Translations under genes and position numbers: made by a program
Shown here: piece by piece, positions 35,196 to 46,430 of the stretch
Layout of the letters: each line of letters starts with the position of its first letter
Numbering within the stretch: position 1 is the stretch's first letter
Notes under the pieces: generated by a model
Database searches by the model: none
The model's input: the letters and a program-made list of their open reading frames with translations, nothing else
What the model was told of the DNA's origin: nothing
Source of the DNA: Pontederia crassipes
Lineage: Eukaryota; Streptophyta; Magnoliopsida; Commelinales; Pontederiaceae
Length of the DNA stretch: 64,000 nt
Assembly: GCA_030549335.1 (NCBI GenBank)
Contig: CM060198.1
Coordinates: forward strand, 46,217,353-46,281,352
Direction: 5' to 3'

Positions 35196-36600
35196 GTACT
35201 TATTACTGGCAGCTTCATTCGGGTAAGCTGTGTGCCTAAAGTTTTCGCACGTAATGTCATATCATTTTATTGGCGTTCGATTTGTCATCAATTTGCTCAC
35301 CCGTGTTTCTTCTCCAGTGCAGCATTGCCCATGCCGTGGGGGTATCTACTACTGACGAATTATTGCCATAAAAACACACGTGAAAGCATACACTGTGCAA
35401 AGCGCCACACTCGATCGATCGTTTGCCTAAGAACCAGTTGAGGAATCAGAACGCCATTTTTTTTTTCTCTAAGCACGATATGAGGAGTAATGAAAACCAG
35501 AGCTTTGATGTCCAAAACGCATAACAAAGGAAGCTTTGTTGTAGCAAAAACTCTGGTTGGGGGATGGTTGGCCGGCCCTTTATCTGATGGGGTGGGTAAT
35601 AAGTCAATGTCTCTCCAGTGCTCATTTTGTTCTCGTTTCATCACTCGGCTCATTAGCATGAAAACTTTTCTGTGTTTAATGATGTCAAGATTAAAAAATT
35701 TTGTATGCGCGGCAGTTTTATGTTCGCTTTTTGTTTGATTATTTAATGCAAGCTCATAGTCATTCATGGACGCAAGTCTTGGCTTAGTCTTTGTTAGGTA
35801 AGTTATATCACATCGAAATGAATGACAAATCGATGTGTTTCTTATACATATTATATATCAATCAAGAAAAAAATAATGCAATGCTTCTAAAGTTCACACT
35901 TAATTAGATCACATATATTAGTAGATGAAAAAAAAGATAGAATTATAGTCGTTGCTATATAGGAAAAATAGACAATAATTTGACTTATAATAAAATTTTG
36001 TAACCAGTTTAAAGAAAATTAGGACCTCAAATCAATTATGGAATAAAAATATTTTCGAATTAGTATATACCTTAATTATTTTTTCTCCGGCCAACCCCTC
36101 TCAGGTTGGTAGCGAGAATTTCACGAGGGGGCCTTTCAACGTATGTCAAGTGCAATTGAGTGATACATGATTTTTCTAGTTGGATTGAAATTTAAGATTA
36201 TTATCAATATATAAATTGAAAATATTGACAAATATATAATTTGATAGCATGTGGTCTTTTTTTTTGTTTGGTGATACCCAATCAAGACTTTCGGTAAGAT
36301 ACATAACGACATTTTCTTTACTAACTCCCCTGGATGTATGCTAATCAGTTGTTCCATGAATCTTATCTAAGTCTTTTACTTCCAAAGAGGTGAAGTTTTA
36401 TTTTTATTCTTGAGGTTTACCGCGTGATTTTGACTAATTATATTATGGGAATGAATTCTAATCTTATTTATCATTCATGTGAATAATTAGATTTGTGTGT
36501 CACTCCTTTATTTTTTAAAATATTTTTGAATTGTGATAGGGATCCTGGTGTATATTCTAAAATTTGCAGATTATGCATCATCATTTTGCGTAATTCTCTA
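35196..36600. other. AMPD 3' UTR and AT-rich intergenic spacer
   Basis: The first several hundred bases after the stop presumably hold the AMPD 3' UTR; I could not place a poly(A) site with confidence. Beyond about 35760 the sequence is AT-rich without a recognisable gene. Confidence 0.4.
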
Positions 36601-37322
36601 GAGTTGTGTTTGGCTGTTAGAATTTAAATTCTTGTTAGTTTTTTTTATAATTGATTGATTAGATGATTTTTTTATTTGATGTTTGAATGAAAAATATAAT
36701 AACTGAGAATTAAAAAATTGATTAGACAGATAAATTTTTGCTTGGATAAAAATAATTTTTTTTAAAAATAACTTATTATTTTATTTGTAAAAAGTATTAT
36801 GTTGAATAAATATCATATTTAATTATTGTTCGAAAATATATTTAACATAATTTGATAAAAAATAGTTTAATAAATAATATCAAATGATAATGTATTAATA
36901 ATATATATAATTTAACATTATAATATAAATAAATTATTTCCGTAAATATAATATTTATGTTAAGAACAATTATAAAGTTTATGTCAATTTTACTTAATTG
37001 ATAATATCATTATTTTACTTATATTAACATTAAAATAGCAATTAAATAATAATTAATAAATAAAATAATATTAAACTTAAATAAATCTTTTTTATAAGTT
37101 AAGCAATAATGTATTAATAATATATATTAATAAATTAGATGAAAACAAAAAAAGAAAAGGAAAGGAAAAAAAATAGTCCTACTTCCCAGCAAGAAAAAAA
37201 TAATTCTTGTTGGAAGCATTCTGCTCCTATTGTTAGAATTATCTGGAATTTGGACAAATTTTGATTCAAGCTAAAATTTTATTATGTATAACAAATGGCC
37301 AAAAAATTTTACCAAACAACAT
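36601..37322. mobile_element. Possible Tourist-like MITE
   Basis: The left end, GAGTTGTGTTTGGC, and the right end, CCAAACAACAT, are imperfect inverted repeats similar to those of the MITE at 13132. The interior is very AT-rich and non-coding. No clean 3-bp duplication was found, so the limits are approximate. Confidence 0.4.
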
Positions 37323-37497
37323 ATAAATAAAAAAGTCACGAACTATTTTTCCCGTTCTTTTTTTTTCTTTTCTCATCACAATTTACAAACTCACAGATCT
37401 CAAATAAACAAACAATACAGAACAATAAACAGAATATAAATGGGAATATTATATATATATATATGAGAGAGAGAGAGGTGCCCTATGGCATGAGGCT

Positions 37498-40400
37498 TTA
37501 GTGGGGCCATGGAGTGGAGGCGATCTTGGCGTACAGGAACTCGTTCCACACATCCGGGACGCCCGGCAGGCACCAGTGGATGCAGTCGGCGTACGTCCTC
37601 GGGTCCGCCTGCTGCTCCTTGGTCAGCAGCTTCCCCTGCCGCAGGGTGTGCACGGAGGTGTGCGCGTCCTTCCGCAGCTCCGACATGGCCGTGACCCGCA
37701 CGAACGACACGCCCTCCGCCGCCGCCGCCGCCGCTGCCTCCTCCTTCCTCCTCCTCTTCAACGTCGACCGCGTCACGCTCTCCGCCACCGCGAACAGCCT
37801 CCAGTCCGTCCCCACTCTCAACGCCCGCGAAGTGTTCGTCACCGGCTCCCTCTCCATCGCGCACTTGATCCCCTCCGGGTTGCCCCACCCTTTGTTGCTG
37901 CAAGCACAAAAAAAGAGACAACATACTATTGAACAGCCTCAAAAGTCACCAACTCATGAGTATTTAAGAATTCCAATTTCTAACTGCTAAATAATTCCGA
38001 ATACAGTTAACCACGTGCTTGCAACACAGCAGTCTCGTGATTTATGCTGAAGTGATTAATTTAGAAACGTAGGTCTTGTCATCATTTGGTCGACAATTAG
38101 CTGTTGTTAGGAATCTTAGATGCATGGATATGAGGTCCTAAACAACAACTGTGGGCTGCAGATTCGAAGAACTCGCGCTTCATCAGCCTTATTATTAATT
38201 GTCCATGCATGAGGAGTTTATTTATTACTCATTCAAGTTGAGCTTACTTTTATCTTGCCTTCTTTTTTACAGGCTACTAACAGAATAAAAGATGCATACG
38301 AGGCCCGATAAATATTGAAGAAGTGACCCAAGCGACAAGCTACTAATGATAGATCCAGAGAGAGAGAGAGAGAGAGTGAGAGAGAGAGAAGAAGGTGGCG
38401 ACATAAATCGGAAGATGGTCAACTGTTATAAGGCGGGAATCCGTGAAAACCGAGGGAATATGTACGCTTTTGCTTGTCTGATCGAAGAATTGAAGAAGTA
38501 AACAGTCATAAAATGTTTAGATTGCTCGGTGGATACAGTGTCCTAAACGTGATGGGTGTTCAGAAGCTTCGTCCAGTTGTATCCTGCTTTGTCCTCGCGT
38601 CTTTTTCTCGGCAGGGTCCCCAAATAAAGAAGAGGTCCCGAGACCACTTGCCGTTGTTCACAGCTCATGTGTGTCCTGTCCACTAATATATATTTGTATA
38701 GTTTCTGCTACATAATGCACCTAATTATATGTGATTTGAATCATTCAAATACGGGCGTATACGTATAACCAGTGATCTGCGTAGGAAATACGTGTTGCAG
38801 CAAGCAGCTGTTTTACTTACTCGAAATGGGTGGGAGACATGCTCATGAAGAAAACCATGGTCTTCTTCGGATCCACGTTCCTCTGCACCCAGCGAGACCA
38901 CGTCCTCAGCACTCTCCGGTACGCCACCGGACGTTCGACCTCGTCGTAGGCCGTCGATCCCTTGTCGAACGAACCTCGCCTGTTTTGGGGCCAAAATCGA
39001 ATCTGAAAAATGTCAGAAGCAAGTAATGACAAAAGACACTGAACCCCGAATAGCAGATGGGTTCATTCCAAAATTTGAGGAAGCTTTTACTTAACAGGAC
39101 TTTCATCTTGGCCGTGTTCATCCACCAGATGTAGGTGTTGAAGATGAGGTAGTCCACGCCCTTCCAGTGCTCGGCGTGCTTCGCTATCGAGCTCGGTCGG
39201 ATGATGCGGTTCTGAATGCTGTGTATCTTGGGGTCGTCGGAGTTCGACTCCACCAGGAACGGGGCCCAGTAGAACTCTATCGTCGCATTGTAGTCCTGAT
39301 CAGATTAATTGCAACAGTTTGAGGCCGCTGTAAGCAAATGTGCTGCAAAGCAGAGCACAAATTTCTCAGCTAGAGGGTTTGCGTAGGTACGTGGAGCGTG
39401 AAGATGTTGCGGTTGCCGACATTCTTGGTGAGGGTCTTCTTGTCCCAGGGGCTCACGGACTGCACCAGGCACACCATGGATTCCCACTGGTTCCTGTTCA
39501 ACGAGTCCCCCACGAACATGAGCCGTTTCCCTCTCAGCCTCTCCATCAGCAGCTTCGCGTCGAATCTTTTGCATCAAAATGAAGAACAAAATAATCAGGT
39601 TGAATGCAGTAATGGGAATTGGTCTGTGTTTTAGTTTACATAGATCGAGAGTTATATGCATACGCACCGGGGCAACGAGCAATCTCGCGGCTGCCACCGC
39701 CATTTCTGGTAGCTGTCGTCCTGCCGGCCGTTCCTCATGCACGTCACCTGCTCCGTGAGGAATGGGCAGTCGGCTTCCTTGTATATCGGGTAACGCTCGT
39801 CGTCGTAGACCCAACGTCCGTCGAACAAATCGCAAGTCTCGGACACGTTAAGGACTGTTCTCTTTATCGTAGGCTCAGGTTCTGGTTTAGCCGTCGGCTG
39901 CTCTTCGAGTGCCTCTACTTTGGTTGCCTCCATTTGAACTACCCTCGTGTCTTCCTCCTGCGATGCCACCGTGTTCACGGGTGCTTCATCTTTCACCGGT
40001 TCCCTGTACGAATCCTCGGTTGCTGGCTGCTGCTGCTGCAGTTTCTCTGGTTGTTGTTCGATCGCCTCTTCCTTCATGGTCTCCGGTCGGAATACTCTCG
40101 TCTCTTCTTCCGACGACACAATGCTCACGGCTGCTTCATCTTTCCCTGGTTCCCGGTACGGTTCTTTAGTTGCTGGTTGCTGCCTCGGCTGCTCTTCTAG
40201 TGCCTCTTCTCTTATGGCCTCCGGTCGGACTACTCTCGTCTCTTCCTCCGGTGACATCAGAATGCCTACAGTTGCTTCATCTTTCACCTGTTCCCGGTAC
40301 GACTCTTCCGTTGCTGGCTGCTGCTGCTGCTGCTCTGGCTGCTCCTGGATTACCTCTTTCTTTATGCTCTCTGGTTGAAATATCCTTGTGTCTCCCTCCG

Positions 40401-41019
40401 ACGATACAATGCTCTCGGTTGCTTCATCTTTCCCTTGCTCCCGGTACGGTTCTGTGGTTTCTGGCTGCTGCTTCGGCTGTTCTTCGAGTGTCTCTTCCCT
40501 GATGGTCTCGGATCCGACCAGTCGCGTGTCTTCCTCCGGCAGCATGACCATCCTCACGATTTCTTCATCATTCTTTGGTTCCGAGTACGGTTGCTCCGGC
40601 TGTCCTTTCAATGCCTCTTGTCTGGTGGTCTCCGGCCGGACTACGTTCGTGTCTTCCTCCGGGAGCACCACCATCCTCACGATTTTTTCATCTTTCTCTT
40701 TTTCCGGGTAGGACTCTTTCTTTGACAGCTGCTGCAGCTGCAGAGATGTACCCGTAGTAGCAGCCCCCGTTCCCCGAACATTAGCTGCTGGCTCTTCTTC
40801 TCCTTCTGCTTCGTCTACCACCCGGTAGGAGGTCTTGCCAGTAACTTCACGGTTTGGCAAAGCTGCAGAGAACTCTTCTAGCTGAGTCTCATCTCCGGCG
40901 GTGGCATCTCGGTCATTAAGCGTGAAGAGGAGGAAAAGGCACAGGGCGATGACCAGCATATAGGCGGAGTACCGCTTGCCCTTCTTCCGGTTGCCCGCTC
41001 TGAGCGACGCATGCTTCAT
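37498..41019 (-). CDS. TBL: TRICHOME BIREFRINGENCE-LIKE protein (polysaccharide O-acetyltransferase)
   Basis: TBL proteins are Golgi type II membrane enzymes that O-acetylate cell-wall polysaccharides. The wording around [18 protein letters not shown] and [11 protein letters not shown] fits the xylan-acetylating clade (ESK1/TBL29 and relatives), though the paralogue is not settled. Exons in transcription order: 41019-39668, 39565-39391, 39295-39096, 38979-38821, 37897-37498; all introns are GT-AG and in phase, totalling 761 aa. A basic N-terminus precedes a membrane anchor (residues about 17-34). Residues 101-384 are six tandem repeats, absent from a standard TBL of roughly 400-500 aa. The TBL domain starts near C396 (CDLFDGRW). 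The GDS motif is at 470-472, and the DxxH motif is D733-H736 (DCIHWCLPG). An Ala tract interrupts exon 5. The first ATG is at 41019; upstream in-frame codons lack ATG. The gene converges on AMPD. Confidence 0.93.
38356..38390. repeat. (AG)n microsatellite in TBL intron 4
   Basis: AG repeat with one TG interruption, within the 923-bp intron between the last two exons. Confidence 0.9.
39868..40719 (-). repeat. TBL: Six tandem repeats coding the TBL stem region
   Basis: The units cover residues 101-143, 144-189, 190-238, 239-285, 286-335 and 336-384. The shared pattern is (E/D)-x-Y-x-E, KDE, I/V-rich, [14 protein letters not shown] and a Gln-rich end with PAT. Units 3 and 5 share EPYRE, SIVSSE, TR(I/V)F and a longer Q run, while units 4 and 6 share SYRE and TRVV. 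So the array looks partly built from a two-unit block of about 97 residues. Units 1 and 2 share IVRMV(V/M)LPEEDT. The region is highly acidic, Pro/Glu/Gln-rich and probably disordered in the Golgi lumen. Confidence 0.85.
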
Positions 41020-42739
41020 CCCGAGCTCCGATAGTGTTTCTGCCGCCTGCCGGCGAGCCAAGCGCACGGAGGCACCAATTATTGTGCAAAGCTTTTGGAG
41101 CTCATCAGGTTAAAGAGAGAGATCAAGAGAGGGGTAAGGAATCTAGGTTGTGTGGCTCTCCCTCAAATGAGATCTGATGAGCATAAGCGTCCATATAGTA
41201 GAAAACTCTGAAACCAAGTTATAATATAAACACATGGTGGAGAAAATGGTCAAAAAGATGAAACTTTATTCTCTAGCATTTCTTTATTAGTTGTGTCTGC
41301 AAGATTTATGCTATTTTTTTTCTTTGTTTACTTTAGTTAATCATCCACATCGCATATATATCATTATCATATCATGTTGATGAAAAGGAAGGAGAGGAAA
41401 AGAGATAGGCGCCATTATTAGCATTGGCTCGGAAAAAAACGAAAGGAAAAGATTAGGTAGAGGAGGCCCCTCACCCTGGTGCTTTGCAGAAAGTTCCATG
41501 GCATGATGCAGAGGGACCAGGGTTGGTTGGTTGGTTGGTTAGGAGGGACACGTCGTTCTAATGCACTTGTCAGGGGGGAGCGGGGCGGATTGTCCACCGT
41601 TTAAAACATGAAAAAGAAAACATTATCTTATCCCCCAAAAAGATATATGAAAGAATTAAGTCAGTTCGTACAAGAGTCATGTCAGAAAATTGTCTTCCAA
41701 ATATTGTCCAATTGAGTCCAAATTTATCGTGTTTTGTTTTTATTTGAATACTAAATTAATATGACATATTAACAGGTTATGAATTGTATGCCTGATTTAG
41801 CTTTATTTTGTTTATCCTTTAGTTTTAGTCTTAATTTAGATTTTTCTCTGAAAAATAAATTTTCAATAAAATAACAAAAGAGTTTTTATGTCTCGTCACC
41901 GAGGACTTATTGTACCTTATTTTTTGTAGTTCATATCATACGCTTGAAAAAAACGAATCCTTGTTCATAATTTTGTGTGATAGAATTTTTTAATAATGAA
42001 TAATATTTTTTTATTAACATTTAAAATGATTTGCCTTTTGGATTAGAGAAACAACGGATACCGTTTCTTTTATCCTTTGGTCCTAAATTTCCAATGCTAG
42101 AAGTGCCTTGGATCCGCTTGCTTATCTGTTTCGTATTCAAAATGCAATCCGGTGCATTTTTTGGAGGAAACTAAAATGCAGGTAGGCTGATGGAGGGAGC
42201 GGAAGGGACAAAGAAAGGACGTAGGAGAGATTTTTTTTAAAAAAAATATTACAATAATACTGATTTTAACAACAATAATAAAGTTATATGTTATTTTAAA
42301 ATGCTAATAAACAAACCTAAAACAATAAACGAGCACATAATCTACATAAACAAAAATAAGCAAATGTTTTATTTATCTATTTACATTATATATAAATTAC
42401 AAAAAGTAAAGGAATGAGAATATTAAAAACTAAAACAAAAATAAAAATATGTAGGGATGTTATTACAATAAATATTACAAATAAACATCATAATGATAAA
42501 AATAAAATATTTAGTAAAATGCCGATGCATGCATTTTACAACATTTAATTTAAGTTACATTAAAATTTATTTTCATAATTTTTTCATGGCATGCACCAAT
42601 TTTACTTTATTTATTACAATTATATTCTTGAACTCTCTGGTTACCGAGGTTTGCATTATTTTGTAGAAAAATATCTTAATTTGATGGAAATTATCGAAGA
42701 AAAATATCTGACCGAAAAAGGATGAAGAAATCAACCCCA
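41020..42739. other. TBL 5' flank and AT-rich spacer
   Basis: This contains the TBL 5' UTR and promoter on the minus strand; no convincing TATA box was placed. A (GGTT)n run lies at 41521-41540. From about 41600 the sequence is AT-rich with no recognised gene. Confidence 0.4.
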
Positions 42740-44600
42740 AAAGTTGAAAGAACCACCCTTCACGGGCGGTAACGTAAGCTTCACGATCAGGAGGTCAATC
42801 TTACGGGTCGTCATAGTGTTCTCACGGCCCCTATAAAAAAGATATCAGGAGCGCTATGATTCATCACCGGTCATAATAATCTGTTAACAGTCCTACTTGT
42901 TAAAGACACGGGTCGTGATGACCAGTTAACGGGTCAGATCCGCACATAAAAAAATATATGACAGGCCGTTAGATCATCACGGCACACAACTATTGTAGAG
43001 CAAAACCAAAACATATAACGGGTCGTCACACAACTCTCACGGATACCATAGAAAGAAAATCTCAATCGAAGGAGGATATAACGGGTCGTCATTTGGATTT
43101 CTCGATCCATATTAGAGTTCAACATTCTTCATCACTGGTCATAACATTTTGTTAACGGCCCACACAGAATAGGTTGAAAGTTAAGCGCATCTACGTTACG
43201 AGGCATACTGATATCATCACGATGCTTCCAGAATGGTTGTAAGATTTTAACAGAAACATTATGGGGGGTAATGTGGTATTAACAATCTGTAATATCAGAA
43301 GATATAACGACCTTCGCAAACTACTCTAGTAAAGGAGCAATCGAAGTCATTACGGGCCGTAAGAGAATTATAACGATCATAACTTATGAGCCGTAAGGAT
43401 ATGATCACGAAGCATACAGAAGCTAAACATCAGATTTTCCTGAGTTAGGAGCCATTACATCCTTGTTACGGGCCGTAACAACTTTATAGATACTTCGAAT
43501 TAGAATTGAATATGACCGTGAACACCTCATCACAGATCGTTAAATATGCTAATTTTGCTGATCGTCGATTTTTCGAACAGATTTTGATCGAATCGAGATG
43601 CCAGGATGGTGCCCAGCCTTCTAGAAGTTAAATTAGATGATAAGTGTTTGAAATTGAAGATAAATTATGAGATTTTGAAGTCAAGAAGAAGTCTAAACAA
43701 AAATAAAATTATTTAATAACTTTTGGACTCCCAACTTATCAAAACTTATCGGGAACCTTTGGAATTATAAATAGAAGACAAGAAAAGAAATGGAAATTCG
43801 TCTTTAAGACCCTGGAATTGTGCCTATTATAGAAGAGACTGATTTAAGTAGAAGAAGATTGCTGGAAAAGAAGGAGGAGCAACTTAGCGTCAGAGTTCCA
43901 AGATCGTTACATCAATTGTCTATAGCAAGAATTCTTGTTGTTCTCTATTAATTGTTGGATGCTCTATTACTTCATTTTTTAATTTTTATCCTTTGGTTCG
44001 TGAGAGAGATTTGTATATATTTTGGAAAACTGCAAGAGCCAGTTTAGCATTTAATTTAATATAATTGTTAGTTCTTTTAGATTATGACTGTGGCATGCTT
44101 AATGTGAGCATCTTGCTGTGAGTTTTGATTACAAACCAATTTTGGAGTATTAAGTTCACGGCATAATAATTTTTAGTAAATAAAATCTTAACTCGTATGT
44201 TAACTCAATCATAACATAAATCTTGTAATTGAGCGCAATACTTGATTATCTGTGATCTAATAAACTATATCCAGCTAGAATAATTATTAGTCTATGATTC
44301 ACAATATCATGCATCTTAGTTCTCTGTTAATTAAGGGATTTACTCATCGTTAGAAATCTTTAAGTTTCACGGGTTAAGGTAGTCTGATTTGATCAGCGTA
44401 TAAATCGTTACCTTGTGTGATCATAATCCGTCTTAAGAATTGGCTTTAAATCTTCTTGTTAAAAAGTTTAATCTTTTCTGTTGCACGTAAGTTGACCTCA
44501 CTTTTGATCATCCCGAATTCTTAGGGCTCTTCACCACATTATTCTTAATTGTCAAAGATCGTCAACAAGAAGCTGTGCTTCCTATGACAGATAAGAGGGA
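42740..44600 (+). mobile_element. Gypsy-like LTR remnant
   Basis: Features fitting an LTR: a long motif array at its start, a TATA-like ATTATAAATAG at about 43763-43773, and a leader containing GGAAAAGAAGGAGGAGC as seen in Athila/Tat-type LTRs. There is no coding capacity. Exact ends and a target duplication were not found, so the limits and superfamily are tentative. Confidence 0.4.
42755..43560. repeat. ACGGGTCGT / TTACGGGCCGTAA motif array
   Basis: Words of the type ACGGGTCGTCA, TCACGGCCC, TTACGGGCCGTAA and TCACGATC recur about twenty times over 800 bp, spaced roughly 30-60 bp. Some are perfect palindromes, for example in the 43465-43490 area. It is degenerate, not a strict tandem repeat. 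Confidence 0.65.
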
Positions 44601-44654
44601 TCATCGTTGACATCTAGGCAGTCATTTTGGGTATTAGCCTTGCTATTGTATCGC

Positions 44655-44821
44655 AACATATCCGAAGCGCCAATCAGATAGCGAATTACCTTGCACATTT
44701 TGATCGCACATAGCACAACGACAATTTTTGGAAGGTCAGGCCACCTCCTAATCTTGTCCATTTTTTGTACTCAAGCTCCGATATTGCAATTACTAATGAA
44801 ATTTACTTTTAAAAAAAAAAC
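44655..44821 (+). mobile_element. LINE 3' tail fragment
   Basis: The translation reads ANQIANYLAHF, then DNFWKV, PPPNLVHFLY and TNEIYF-stop. This is the C-terminal end of a LINE RNase H domain, with an internal stop, followed by an A-run (44812-44820). It has the same kind of end, on the same strand, as the fragment at 23650. Confidence 0.65.
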
Positions 44822-45119
44822 TATGGTACCTATAGTTAGCCATGGGGCAGCTATGATATGTGCCACAATTTTCAAGAATGGCACAAATAGCATAGATTGT
44901 TCTACAATTTTATATACCATTGTCTCTTTTGCCTCTATAACTGTTGGTCACCATTTTCTATGTGGACTCTGAAATGACGACTCAACATTTTTTTTGTTGG
45001 AGGCAAACCACCAACGGTAGCTCAAATGGCGTCAACTTCGTTGGCAAGTTTTGCACATCATAACCATCTTCTTCACATCATCTTCATTGTTGAAGGAGAG
45101 GTAACTGTTGGATCAGAAA

Positions 45120-45121
<2 letters not shown>

Positions 45122-45177
<56 letters not shown>
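45122..45177. repeat. (AT)n microsatellite
   Basis: About 56 bp of uninterrupted alternating T and A, at the start of an AT-rich repeat module. Confidence 0.92.
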
Positions 45178-45179
<2 letters not shown>

Positions 45180-46430
45180 CAAAGGTCGAAAGTGTCACGT
45201 GTCGAGCTCTCATAAATTGAATATATGACATGATAATATTTTCATTATCTAAACATGAATATTTAAAAGTGAGCTATTAAAAATATATAATGTTATTTAT
45301 TGATAATTTAAAATTCTATATTCGTAACTATAAATAGAGGGACTTTACCCAACGCCTTCTTTGAAGGCAAAGAATACGTACGAACCTACAAACATAGGTC
45401 TGTGCGTGATAAAAAATATATTTATATAAAAATTATTTTCATCCCAAAAAAATGTTATAGGAAATTATTCATATGTAATCTATTTTTGTCTAAGAAATAA
45501 TGTTAAATGACACGAGGGACTTTCAGTTTTTATTTGCATATATAAATTAAACATTTTTTCTATAACTAATAATATATGAAATACATGATATATTTTTTAT
45601 GTTATTTATAATCATATATTATTTCCACTAATAATTTTTAGTTGTATCTAGGTATTCATGTTATTATTGTGTCAAGGAGATAGAAGATTTACATTTATTA
45701 AATATTTTATATTGAACAGTTTGTTATAAATTGATATACGAATACTTAGATCAAGGCAGATGTAGAAATTGCCACGTGTCGAGCTCTCATAAATTGAATG
45801 TATAAAATGATAATCTTTTATTATATAATTATAGATACTTAAAAGTTAGTTATTAAAATATAAATTATATTTATTTATGTTTTTAAATTATACATTTGTA
45901 ACTATAAATAAAGAAATTTTTAGTTTTCATTTTCATATTTTAAGTTAGTTGTTAAGTATATATAATTTTATTTATTCATGTTTTAAATTCCATATTTATA
46001 ACTATAAATCACTTTCTCACATTTAATTATTAAGTATATATAATTTTATTTATTTATATTTTTAAATTTCATATTTGTATCCATAAATAGAGGAGTTTTC
46101 AGTTTTCATTTGCATGCTTCATACTCTTTTTGAAGATGAAAAGTATGAGCGAACTTACAAATATAAGTTTGTGCGTAATAAAAAATATTTATATATCATG
46201 TTTTGTCTAATAAAAATATTAAATGTTACAAGAAAAAAATACTTATCTTTATGTAATAAAAATATTAAATATTATAAGGAACTTTTATTTTTTATTTGCA
46301 TACTCGATGCCCTCTTAAAAAATAATGAGTGCATGCGGACCTACGAATATTGGTTTGTATATGATAATTTTTTTATATAAAAATATCAAATATTATAATT
46401 TATATATATAAGGAAAGACTAAGAATATTA
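45178..46430. repeat. Degenerate array of an AT-rich module (possibly Helitron-derived)
   Basis: CACGTGTCGAGCTCTCATAA occurs at about 45196 and again at about 45774. 'ACTATAAATA', 'TTTCATTTGCAT', 'GAACCTACAAACATAGGT'-like and 'GTGCGTGATAAAAAATAT'-like blocks recur several times up to 46380. The start (TCTATATATA..AAGCAAAGGTC) resembles some plant Helitron 5' ends, but no CTRR hairpin end was found. The first 430 bp of the window hold a related copy. Confidence 0.5.

Noticed and set aside
39619-40725. Several long plus-strand frames opposite TBL exon 1
   Set aside because: They are compositional shadows of the repetitive minus-strand coding exon. They are Ser/Leu/Phe-rich and match no family, while the minus strand gives a spliced, motif-complete TBL protein.
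45178-46430. CRISPR-like array
   Set aside because: Units are degenerate, of uneven length and spacing, and the DNA is a plant nuclear genome.
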